This document shows, one piece after another, positions 1 through 7,400 of a stretch of 10,081 bases of DNA. The stretch is taken from positions 717 through 10,797 of the forward strand of contig DKYL01000056.1 of NCBI GenBank assembly GCA_002493325.1, given 5' to 3'. Each line of letters begins with the position of its first letter. The stretch's first letter is position 1. Origin of the DNA: Ruminococcaceae bacterium UBA7101 (GTDB taxonomy: Bacteria; Bacillota; Clostridia; Oscillospirales; Acutalibacteraceae). The notes below the pieces were generated by a model. That model searched no databases. It saw only the letters and a list, made by a program, of their open reading frames with translations, and was not told the origin of the DNA. Made by a program: the position numbers and the translations under genes.

Positions 1-35
1 AACCTACAATCAAATCATTCGGCTGTTTGCAAGAA

Positions 36-72
36 CCAAAAAGGCATACCCTCTTTATCAAGTGTACGCCTT
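36..72 (-). terminator. Possible intrinsic terminator downstream of the ABC operon
   Basis: About 100 bp beyond the permease stop. Read on the minus strand, AAGGC, one mismatch and GTA (72-64) can pair with TAC and GCCTT (49-41). The stem is five plus three pairs around a loop of about 14 bases, followed by a short T-run at 42-38. The loop is large and the T-run short, so this is only a moderate candidate. No better terminator is visible between it and the permease stop codon. Confidence 0.4.
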
Positions 73-171
73 ATGTGATTTTTTAACACAATTATAACTG
101 AAAAAATGATAATTTTAAGCAACACTTCGTTACCATACCTCAGCTTTAGTCTGTACTCTTTTTGATTTAAT

Positions 172-1071
172 TTATTTAGACTTTTTACTTTTCAATACAT
201 TCAATACAATATAAATGGCTATAAGCAAAGCAATCGTAACGCCCAAAATTAAATACATTGTTTCAATCTGAACCTTATTATCAAAAAAATACAGATTACA
301 GTCGACGGAATCCTTGATTGCGTCCACAAATTCGTCAGGAATACCCTGATGAAGCATTTCCTTATAAACTCCATTCATAGAATGATTACGGACTAAAGAG
401 GTAGCATAGGTTCCCGGCAGAAAAGAGATTACTTTTTGCAGTCCGTCTGAAAACTGGGATATCGGCATATATGCACCGCATATAAAGCCATATCCTGAGC
501 TTACAATTGTGCCCACTGCGGACATCTGACCCTGTGTATTCAAAAAGAAATTAATTATACTTGACAAGGCTGTACCAAACATAACAAGCAAAAAAACATC
601 CATAAACAAAAGCACTACATCTGAAACGGACATATACCAGCCTGTTGCTGCAACATAAGCAAGACATATTCCTGTTGCGGTGAAACAAATAACAAGCGTT
701 GATATCAATGTAGCAAAATAATAGCTCATTGCAAGAGCAGAACGCTTTACAGGAGCTATTGTCAAATCCTTTATGCTGCCGTTTACCTTATCCTGCACCA
801 TAAGCATATTTGAACAGAATGCAACTGTAACACAGGACACAGCAAGTATGGATGAAATAAGCTGACCGCCTACAAAACCATTTATAAGCTTATCTGAAAT
901 ATCAAATCCATCAGGCACTGATGATAAAAATGCATCCTGATATACATTTTTCAAAAATGTAACATAAAGCACCAATAATATTACAGGCGTGATAAGTGAT
1001 GTAAAAAACATTCCCTTATCCTTAAAAAAGAGTTTTACATTTCTTTTTATCAGTTGATTAAGCGTTCTCAT
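172..1071 (-). CDS. ABC-2 type transporter permease
   Basis: Membrane subunit of an ABC exporter, 299 residues, a normal length for the DrrB/ABC-2 family. About six hydrophobic segments are visible, near residues 22-41, 65-90, 116-142, 150-178, 184-205 and 271-293. There is a cytoplasmic basic N-terminus and a lysine-rich C-terminal tail. The stretch YGFICGAYMPISQ (194-206) is the conserved ABC-2 motif between membrane segments five and six. A polar, probably extracytoplasmic loop lies at 206-270. The ATG overlaps the TGA of the upstream ATPase gene in an ATGA junction, and a strong AGGAGG ribosome site sits within the end of that gene, so the two are translationally coupled. By context it pairs with the ATPase at 1068-1979 and is controlled by the TetR regulator at 1990-2541. 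The substrate cannot be read from sequence; drug, lipid or peptide export is an inference from the family. Confidence 0.9.
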   Translation of the reverse strand: MRTLNQLIKRNVKLFFKDKGMFFTSLITPVILLVLYVTFLKNVYQDAFLSSVPDGFDISDKLINGFVGGQLISSILAVSCVTVAFCSNMLMVQDKVNGSIKDLTIAPVKRSALAMSYYFATLISTLVICFTATGICLAYVAATGWYMSVSDVVLLFMDVFLLVMFGTALSSIINFFLNTQGQMSAVGTIVSSGYGFICGAYMPISQFSDGLQKVISFLPGTYATSLVRNHSMNGVYKEMLHQGIPDEFVDAIKDSVDCNLYFFDNKVQIETMYLILGVTIALLIAIYIVLNVLKSKKSK

Positions 1072-1979
1072 TTTTCTCCTCCTGTAAGCTTTTTGCCTGT
1101 TACTGCCAAAAAGACATCATCCATTTTACCCTTCGTAATTTCATAATCACGAAATATTTCCGGATGATTAAGAATCAGCTCTGTCGCTGCTTTTGTATCT
1201 TTAACGGAAAAACGGTAGGCATCATGAATTTTTTCATATGAATTGCCAAGCTTTTCAACCTCGGCGGTGCTTACGCCGTAAAGTGTAATAAAATCACCTG
1301 TATAGGCATTTTTCAATTCCAAGGGTGTCCCCTGTGCTGATATTTTTCCGCTGTCAAGAATTACAACATAGTCCGCTTCGGCAGCCTCCTCCATATAATG
1401 TGTTGTAAGAAAAACAGTCATATTTTTTTCTTTACGTAGAATACTGATTACATTCCAAAGGATTTTTCGGGTCTGTGGGTCAAGACCTGTTGTAGGCTCA
1501 TCTAAAATCAATATCTTAGGGTTGTGCAGTAAAGCACGGGCAATATCTATTCTTCTGAGCTGACCGCCCGAAAGCTTTCCTACGGTCCGTTTAAGCAAAT
1601 CTTTAAAATCAAGAAGCCCGGCAAGCTCATTGAGCTTTGCTTTAAATTCTTTGCCGTAAATTCCGTAAAGCGCAGCACGACTTTCAAGATTATCATAAAC
1701 CGTGAGTGCTTTATCAAGGACTGAATTTTGAAAAACAACACCAAGAGAATTTTTTATGCTGTTTTTATGTTGATGAATGTTATATCCGTCAATGATAACA
1801 CTGCCGCTGTCAAATCCAAGCTGACCGCAGATGATATTGATTGTTGTTGATTTGCCTGCACCGTTTATACCGAGAAAGGCAAACAAATCCCCTTCTCTGA
1901 CATTAAAGCTTAAATCATTCACTGCTTTTATTTCACCGAAGGATTTATTAAGATTATGGATTTCAATACTATTTTTCAT
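1068..1979 (-). CDS. ABC transporter ATP-binding protein (DrrA-type exporter)
   Basis: Cytoplasmic ATPase of an ABC exporter, 303 residues. All nucleotide-binding elements are intact: Walker A GINGAGKST (37-45), Q-loop Gln84 (VVFQNS), signature LSGGQ (136-140), Walker B ILILD with catalytic Glu161 (ILILDEPTTGLD), and the H-loop histidine His194 in TTHYMEEA. A C-terminal extension of about 80 residues after the core is usual in the DrrA/CcmA-type group, whose members pair with a separate ABC-2 permease. The start is 10 bp after the stop of the TetR gene; the ribosome site AAAGGAG overlaps that stop codon and is 5 bases from the ATG. The 3' end overlaps the permease gene by 4 bp. ATP hydrolysis would drive the permease at 172-1071. 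Substrate unknown. Confidence 0.95.
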   Translation of the reverse strand: MKNSIEIHNLNKSFGEIKAVNDLSFNVREGDLFAFLGINGAGKSTTINIICGQLGFDSGSVIIDGYNIHQHKNSIKNSLGVVFQNSVLDKALTVYDNLESRAALYGIYGKEFKAKLNELAGLLDFKDLLKRTVGKLSGGQLRRIDIARALLHNPKILILDEPTTGLDPQTRKILWNVISILRKEKNMTVFLTTHYMEEAAEADYVVILDSGKISAQGTPLELKNAYTGDFITLYGVSTAEVEKLGNSYEKIHDAYRFSVKDTKAATELILNHPEIFRDYEITKGKMDDVFLAVTGKKLTGGEK

Positions 1980-1989
1980 AAAAGCTCCT

Positions 1990-2541
1990 TTATTCAGTCA
2001 GTGCCAAAAACAGTTCTGACAGCATTTGGTCAATATCTTCCATTGTAAATATATTAATTTTCTGTGCAAACAGTGATGCAAAACCATAAGAATAAACAGC
2101 CATATGGTTATATAGCTTTTTCGCTTTTTCATTATCAATATTATAAGTCTGCACCAGCTTATCAAGAACAAGAACGGAATTTTCATCAAATGCAGGAAGA
2201 TAGTTTGTAATATGCTCATTGCCGTCACCGGTCATAAAGAGTAATTTAAAAATCTCAGGCTCGTCCTTGGCAAACTGAATATACTTGAGTCCTGCTCCTT
2301 TAAAAGGAATGGATTGACTCAGTCCGTCACGTATATAATCAGTATACAATGATTTGCCTTTATCAATAACTGCCTGCTTTATTTCTACTATCGTATCAAA
2401 AACATTAAATATAGGTGCTGTTGAAGTACCCATTGCCTGTGCAAGATATCTTGCAGTCAGTATATCAGCACCATCTTCTCGTACAATATTATAAGCAATA
2501 TCAATAATCTGCTCTTTATCATATTTTGCTTTAGGTGGCAT
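1990..2541 (-). CDS. TetR/AcrR-family transcriptional regulator
   Basis: A 183-residue DNA-binding repressor, slightly short for the family but apparently complete. The N-terminal helix-turn-helix is clear: helix 1 around residues 9-21, then helices 2 and 3 at about 28-48, including TARYLAQAMGTSTAPIFNVF. The rest is a mostly helical ligand-binding and dimerisation region (about 50-183) without close family signatures that I recognise; DEPEIFKLLFM (93-103) is typical of TetR C-terminal domains. The ATG at 2541 is preceded by AAAGGAG with good spacing. It is the first gene of a three-gene operon with the ABC ATPase and permease. A 28-bp palindrome over its own predicted transcription start (2558-2585) suggests autorepression, relieved by a ligand that may be the exporter's substrate (inference). 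Confidence 0.92.
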   Translation of the reverse strand: MPPKAKYDKEQIIDIAYNIVREDGADILTARYLAQAMGTSTAPIFNVFDTIVEIKQAVIDKGKSLYTDYIRDGLSQSIPFKGAGLKYIQFAKDEPEIFKLLFMTGDGNEHITNYLPAFDENSVLVLDKLVQTYNIDNEKAKKLYNHMAVYSYGFASLFAQKINIFTMEDIDQMLSELFLALTE

Positions 2542-2557
2542 ATGCTCACTCCTTTTT

Positions 2558-2585
2558 ATAACATTCGTTATGTAACACTTGTTAT
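2558..2585. promoter_or_regulatory. Probable TetR operator, 28-bp imperfect palindrome
   Basis: The pattern is ATAACA-n3-GTTA-n2 followed by its mirror TAAC-n3-TGTTAT. All ten outer and inner pairs in each half match, with the mismatches confined to the spacer positions. It overlaps the last two bases of the -10 box at 2584-2589 and covers the predicted transcription start near 2577, just upstream of the ribosome site. This is the size, symmetry and position expected of an operator for the TetR-family protein encoded directly downstream. Binding by that protein is inferred. Confidence 0.72.
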
Positions 2586-2612
2586 AATACCATAAATCAT
2601 TTAAAAAGTCAA
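2584..2612 (-). promoter_or_regulatory. Promoter of the TetR-ABC operon
   Basis: On the minus strand the -35 box TTGACT (2612-2607) and the -10 box TATTAT (2589-2584) are separated by exactly 17 bp. A TG-G extension precedes the -10 box (extended -10). The predicted start near 2577 gives a leader of about 36 bases and lies inside the palindrome at 2558-2585. No other promoter is visible within the operon. Confidence 0.72.
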
Positions 2613-2613
2613 T

Positions 2614-2648
2614 AAAAAAGCGATGAGTTTTAAACTCATCGCTTTTTT
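2614..2648 (-). terminator. Intrinsic terminator of the SDR gene, palindromic and probably bidirectional
   Basis: A perfect 17-bp inverted repeat with one central base. GCGATGAGTTT pairs with its complement, flanked by AAAAAA on one side and TTTTTT on the other, so it ends in a T-run in either direction. It starts 16 bases past the stop codon of the oxidoreductase gene. One base separates it from the -35 box of the TetR operon, so it insulates that promoter from upstream transcription. Confidence 0.9.
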
Positions 2649-2664
2649 AATATGTAAATAAATA

Positions 2665-3684
2665 TTACTCGGCTCTCATTTCGAGAAGCTTTGCTTTACC
2701 CTCATGTGCAGCAACAGAAACTTTGATTGAATCATGAATTGCAGCCTCAATATCATCAGCAGTGGCACCGCAGTCCTTAGCATATGAGCTGTCAATGAAC
2801 AAATCATAGTCCATAATGTAAGGAAGATGATATGGATCAATACCTGAATCAATGCCTCTTGCAGCATAATCCTTAACAGCCTTCTTCATACCCATTTTCA
2901 TCATCCAAGGAGCAACGCCGACAATCTTTCTGCCCGGCATATTTCTTGCATCATAAACAATACCAAGGAATTTATCCCACTTCATATTGTACATAGCAAT
3001 CGGAAGAGCCTCATAGCCCTTATGATCGCTTAAAGCTGCACCGCAGATAACCTCACCAACCTGACGGCAGGTAAGCATTGCTGTACCTCCCTTTGGATAA
3101 AGTGTGAAAGGCAGTTTATCCATAAACTCAATCTGCTCAATAAGAATTGTCCAAACAGGCTTTCTGCCCGGCTGTGTGCCGAAAATGTAAGGAAGCTCAA
3201 GAACACAAGTGCTGAAGTTCTCGTCAGCAGCGTTCTTACAAACCTCTTCCTGCATTAATCTTGATTTGATGTATGGATTCTTCTGAGCGCACTGCATTTC
3301 AGGCTTCTGCTTTGCAAGGAAGCTGAAATATGAGCCGAGAACGACTGCTCTTTTAATACCGGCTTTTTTGCAGAGTGGGAACATTCTCTCAAGCGGAGCA
3401 ATGTTAAACTTCTTGTAATAATCCATAACCGGTGCAGGGAATTCAACACGCTCGTCAACACCTGCAGCAAAAACGAATACATCATTTCCCTTCATTAATT
3501 CAAGAATTTCTTCATCTGATCTCTTGTTGATGTCACCGAATTCAATTTTCATTTCCTTAGGAATCGGAGCTCCCTCAGGAAGACCGGCAAGGGCTACTGT
3601 TGTTACATTGTGACCCTTATTGATAAGCTGCTGAGCTGCCTCACAGCCGAGAAGACCGGTACCACCAATCATAAATATGTTCAT
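2665..3684 (-). CDS. NAD(P)-binding oxidoreductase/epimerase, atypical extended-SDR family
   Basis: A 339-residue cytoplasmic Rossmann-fold protein. The N-terminal nucleotide-binding motif GGTGLLG (7-13) and a following beta-alpha-beta pattern place it with the NAD-dependent epimerase/dehydratase (extended SDR) proteins; length fits. GDIN (50-53) and VFVFAAGV (69-76) match the usual cofactor-pocket strands. The expected Tyr-x-x-x-Lys catalytic pair appears as Tyr138-Ile-Lys-Ser-Arg142 (YxxxR), with Ser118 upstream in GSYFS, so it may be an atypical reductase or a non-enzymatic NAD(P) sensor. The C-terminal part (about 210-339) would form the substrate domain; substrate not recognisable. It is a single-gene unit with its own strong promoter, a GGGAGG ribosome site 7 bases from the ATG, and its own terminator. 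By eye, codon choice leans to AAG, CAG, GAG and GGT, hinting at high expression. Confidence 0.85.
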   Translation of the reverse strand: MNIFMIGGTGLLGCEAAQQLINKGHNVTTVALAGLPEGAPIPKEMKIEFGDINKRSDEEILELMKGNDVFVFAAGVDERVEFPAPVMDYYKKFNIAPLERMFPLCKKAGIKRAVVLGSYFSFLAKQKPEMQCAQKNPYIKSRLMQEEVCKNAADENFSTCVLELPYIFGTQPGRKPVWTILIEQIEFMDKLPFTLYPKGGTAMLTCRQVGEVICGAALSDHKGYEALPIAMYNMKWDKFLGIVYDARNMPGRKIVGVAPWMMKMGMKKAVKDYAARGIDSGIDPYHLPYIMDYDLFIDSSYAKDCGATADDIEAAIHDSIKVSVAAHEGKAKLLEMRAE

Positions 3685-3724
3685 AAATTTACCTCCCTAA
3701 GCACACGGCTTAATTTTTACATAT

Positions 3725-3816
3725 CTATTATAAGTTAACATTATCAAAAAGTCAACAAAGTTGAGATATATTATGGAAAAATAATGAACAAATTTTACGA
3801 AGTGTTAACTTAATAG
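3725..3816. repeat. Inverted GTTAAC-containing repeat flanking the SDR promoter
   Basis: CTATTA followed, after a 2-base insertion, by AGTTAACA (3725-3740) recurs as its reverse complement TGTTAACTTAATAG (3803-3816), with about 62 bp between the arms. The first arm runs from the -10 box into the promoter spacer; the second lies about 50 bp upstream of the -35 box. Paired sites at this distance could bind a regulator or form a loop, but no protein is identified and chance similarity in AT-rich DNA is possible. Confidence 0.35.
3727..3755 (-). promoter_or_regulatory. Near-consensus promoter of the SDR gene
   Basis: Minus-strand TTGACT (3755-3750), a 17-bp spacer and a perfect TATAAT (3732-3727). 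The predicted start near 3720 gives a leader of about 36 bases. That leader can form a small hairpin (TAAGC 3712-3708 with GCTTA 3702-3698, five-base loop) directly upstream of the GGGAGG ribosome site at 3697-3692; its effect is unknown. One copy of an inverted TGTTAACT element overlaps the spacer (see the repeat at 3725-3816). Confidence 0.8.
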
Positions 3817-3844
3817 ATAACTGACTGGAAAATCGTTTATTAAA

Positions 3845-3880
3845 AAATTTCAGAGTGCACCGTGTTTTACGGTGCACTCT
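3845..3880 (-). terminator. Intrinsic terminator of the small P-loop gene
   Basis: A 12-bp perfect stem, AGAGTGCACCGT (3852-3863) with ACGGTGCACTCT (3869-3880), and a 5-base loop. Three bases after the stem the minus strand carries a TTTTTT run (about 3847-3842). The hairpin begins only 3 bases past the stop codon at 3884-3886, so it clearly belongs to the gene ending there. Confidence 0.92.
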
Positions 3881-3883
3881 TTG

Positions 3884-4285
3884 CTAAACACCCTGATAGG
3901 TTAATGCAGGAGTATATTCATCACAAACAGAGAAATGAAAATTAACCCCTGTTGAACCCGAAACATCTGTCAGGAACTTAAAAAAGTCATCCATATTGCT
4001 TTCCTGATTTGAAATGATTTTTAATGTAGAATCAATAAAAACATCTGTCAAATCATAATCACTTGCACAAAGACCGATTAAAAATCCATAAAATGACATT
4101 GTGGATTCAATATTATAATCGCTGATATTAATTAATCTGATATTTGGCGGCAGCACCTTATTCAGCTTATCACCATAATCAATGAAAACAACATTGCCGT
4201 CGCTTATTTCTGCCGTGGCAACTGCTGCCTGTGCAAGTATTTTTGACTTTCCGCAACCGTTAATACCGGTAATGTAATCTACCAT
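3884..4285 (-). CDS. Small P-loop protein of unknown function
   Basis: A 133-residue soluble protein with a Walker A motif at the extreme N-terminus, GINGCGKSK (residues 7-15), and a Walker B-like strand DVFID in the middle. The Asp is followed by Ser-Thr, so the usual catalytic Glu next to it is absent. There is no transmembrane segment or signal peptide. From memory, short Clostridia proteins of this shape (YGFLIGL followed by a DVFIDSTLKII-type strand) are often labelled twitching motility protein PilT; there is no PilT-specific feature here, so I would not use that name. I chose the ATG at 4285 because AAAGGGG lies 8 bases upstream and the candidate transcription start is near 4318; the ATG at 4324 would lie before that start and lacks a ribosome site. 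It is a single-gene unit. Nucleotide binding is likely; role unknown. Confidence 0.8.
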   Translation of the reverse strand: MVDYITGINGCGKSKILAQAAVATAEISDGNVVFIDYGDKLNKVLPPNIRLINISDYNIESTMSFYGFLIGLCASDYDLTDVFIDSTLKIISNQESNMDDFFKFLTDVSGSTGVNFHFSVCDEYTPALTYQGV

Positions 4286-4324
4286 AATTAATACCCCTTT
4301 ATATAATAATCTTTCGATACTCAA

Positions 4325-4352
4325 ATAATACCAATAATTTAAGAATAATCAA
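4325..4352 (-). promoter_or_regulatory. Candidate promoter of the small P-loop gene
   Basis: Minus-strand TTGATT (4352-4347), a 16-bp spacer, and TATTAT (4330-4325) preceded by TGG, an extended -10. The predicted start is near 4318, giving a leader of about 33 bases to the ATG at 4285. The -35 box lies at the end of a T-run. The surrounding DNA is very AT-rich, so confidence is moderate. Confidence 0.5.
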
Positions 4353-4375
4353 AAAACAGAGTATTAATTTGTGAT

Positions 4376-4397
4376 AAAGTTTTTATTAAAAAACTTT
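4376..4397 (-). terminator. Weak AT-only hairpin after the protease gene
   Basis: A 9-bp stem AAAGTTTTT (4376-4384) with AAAAACTTT (4389-4397) and a 4-base loop, starting 9 bases past the protease stop codon. It has one GC pair and no T-run directly after it on the minus strand, so termination may be inefficient and some readthrough into the P-loop gene is possible. Confidence 0.35.
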
Positions 4398-4406
4398 TAA
4401 TTTCAG

Positions 4407-7400
4407 TTATCGCAGAGTGACAACAGATTTTGTTCCGCTGTTCCAGTTAGAATAAAATGTGCCATTGCCTATCTTTTTATAGGTTCTTATTCTTACATAA
4501 TATCTGGTATTGGCGGCTCTTCCCTTTATTGTATAGCTTGTTGTGTTTGGATTGGCAATCGTAATAGTTGCAGCATTAGAGAAATCCCGCTTTGTTGCAT
4601 ACTGAAGCTGATAGCCTGTTGTCTGACTGTTCTGTTTATTCCATTTAAGCGTAAAGCCCCTTGATATTGCTTTAAAGCCGCCTTTATTGCTCGGAACGAA
4701 CTCTGTGGGCTTCGGATTGATGTAATACGGGAATGTCTTTGAACCACTGTAATTTCCCTTCATTTTAACAGTGACAGTATATCTGCCGACATTTTTGGAA
4801 TTGGAGTTTGAATAACTCAGTGTAAAATCCTTATTTTTTACAAGTTTGTTACCCTTTGCGTCGGTTACGATTACATCAGACTTTTGTACCTTACCATTGG
4901 TTGTGAATACATTTTTATTAAGCTTTGGTGTCACCTTTGTCTGCGCAGTAATTCTATAATTATAGGATTTGCTGCCGCAGTATTTTCCGATAAAATGAAC
5001 CGTAACCTTATAGGTTCCCGCGTTGGTTGAACTCCAATTGGAATAATCCACCTTGAAATCCTTTTTATATGTTAAAGCATTACCCTTATTGTCCTTGACA
5101 GTTACCGTTGGTCGCTGAACACCGCCATTATATACAAACGAAGTCTTTGAAAGCTTCGGCTCAAAGGGAACACCCTTAACAATTTTAAAGTTTGCACTCC
5201 TGCTGTTAACGTAATTTCCTGTGCCTGTTACTGTAACTGTTGCTGTTCCGACAGCATTATTATTTTTATAGCTTACTTTATAATCACTGTTTTCCTTTAA
5301 AGTTCTGCCATTGTAAACAACAGTCGGCTTTGGCTTGCAGGGATTAATCTCGGAATAATAACAGCTGCTTTTGTTCAATGTAACCTTTGCATCGGACAAA
5401 TCATATCCGATTCTGAATTGTATATCCTTTTCCCCGTCAATATACCCTGTTCCGCAAACCGTAGCAGTTGCTGTGCCTACATTAAAATTATCAACATAAT
5501 AAACGTCAAAAGAATCAACAGCCTTACCGTCAATCGTTGCCTTGATTACAGGTTCAATAAAATATCCTGTATACACCTGAGGCTTGATTTCAGCAAACTT
5601 GCAATCGTTAATACTTGCCTTATGAATTACAAAGTTATCACTTAGTCTTCCATAATAATCACCAAGACCGATAACTGTGAAGTTATAAGTACCGGGCAAA
5701 ACAGGTGCTTTGTCAGAAATAACACGAACTGCATAGTCCTTATCTTTTATAAGCTCTTTATTGTTATACACAAGCTTAAACATAGGCTCTCTTTCACCGC
5801 TTGAATAGTATGAACCATAATGCTTATCTTTGCTTGATGTATTTACAATCTTTGCATTGGACAAATCATTTCTGTCATTGCTTGTAATCTGTGCGTTGCC
5901 AGAAGCTTTAACAGTATATAATCCGTCTGAGGCTGTCACAGAGGTATTGTTTTGCTTTACAGCTTTTATATTGACATCCTCATAAACCGAGATATTATCA
6001 CCAACAGGAATATAAATTGTTTCACTTGTAATATTTGATAAAAACGTATCTCTCCATAAAACATTCAGTCTGTTTGTTGAGCTGAACTTCATCTGCACTG
6101 TTTTAATCTCACAAGTAACCTCGCAAATTGAGGATATTGCTTTTTTGCCGTTTTCAGTATCAATGACTACACAACGATAATAGCCGGATTTATCGGGAAT
6201 AATTGTATCTTTATTGTTTCCTGCAATATTTGATGGTGAATTGAAGCTACTGCTTTCGGAATACTGCCACTGATATAACGGCTTTGCACAATAGGCAGAA
6301 ACAGATAATGCGTCTGCTGTATTTCCGTCCAGAGTATATTGCTCCGGTAAATCACTGCTTATAACAGGTGAGCTTACAACATTATATCCGCTAAGTGCTG
6401 TATTAGCTGTATAAATCGTTGAGGCACTGTTAACGTTACTGAGCTTTGCGGCTTGCGGAATTGCAACAGAAAGCTCTGCCGTATTATTGCTTGACAGACT
6501 TTTCAGCTTAGGCATAGAGTAGTTAATATTATTGTCTGAGGTAAGTGTCACAGTTTCTGCAGAATCAAGTGAAAGCTTTTCAATACTGCCCATAGAGCCT
6601 GACAGCAAGCTGTCATTAAAGCTCTTAACCTTTGGTATAACAAGATTTTTCAGATTGCCGCAGTTCTTTATTTCTGAAAGAGAAACAGCAGAAGACAAAA
6701 TAACCGTTTCAAGTGAATTGCAATTTGAAATAGCAGGAGCTTTTGAAAGAGCCGATAAATTCAGCAGTTTTAAATTGCTCAAGCCACTGACAGAATGCTC
6801 ATTTGCCTCAACCGCATTAGGAAGATTTATAACCTCCAGACTACCGCAGTAAGAAATATCAGGAAGCACTGTCAAAAGCGGTACACTGAAAATCCTTAGC
6901 TGAGGACATAAGGTTATCCTACAATTATCTGAAGCAGTATAACATTGGGGAATATTGATTTTCTCAAGATATCTACAGCTATAGATACTGTTCAGCTCTT
7001 TCAGCGACGGCAAATCCAAGGTTTTAAAATCATACGAGTTGTTCGTAAAATTCCCCAAATATTCACATTTTGGTGCTTCAAGAGTAGCCAATGAAGAGCA
7101 GTTCTTAAAAACATCAGCTCCGATGTGTGTACATACAGGCAGGCTGACATTCTGAACACCTGTGTTAGAAAAAGCACCATCAGAAATCTCTTTCACCTTA
7201 GGCAATGAAAGTGTACCGGCAAGATTACAGTTAGAAAACGCATCAGCACCAATGCTTTCAGCTTTAGGCAATGCAACATTATCAAGATTAAAGCAGTTAT
7301 AAAAAGCTTTTGAACCGATTGAAACAGCATTATTCAGCTTAATGCTTTTAATATTTTTGTTACCTGAAAAGGCATTATTCCCTACTGATTTTACATTAGG

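Noticed and set aside
1..78. Plus-strand frame open from the left edge to a TGA at 76-78 (25 codons)
   Set aside because: It overlaps the hairpin at 36-72, has no visible start and is too short to judge. I could not match it to a family, so it is not called as a gene end.
3698..3712. Small leader hairpin before the SDR gene as a riboswitch
   Set aside because: It is only a 5-bp stem in a leader of about 36 bases, too short for any known riboswitch aptamer; it may at most affect translation or RNA stability.
4286..4324. Longer start for the P-loop protein at an ATG at 4324
   Set aside because: It has no ribosome site and lies upstream of the predicted transcription start near 4318, whereas the ATG at 4285 has AAAGGGG at good spacing and puts the Walker motif at the N-terminus as usual.
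6532..6852. Plus-strand open frame of 106 codons inside the protease gene
   Set aside because: It is antisense to well-formed leucine-rich repeats, has no ribosome site and no promoter; its length is explained by the codon pattern of the repeats on the other strand.
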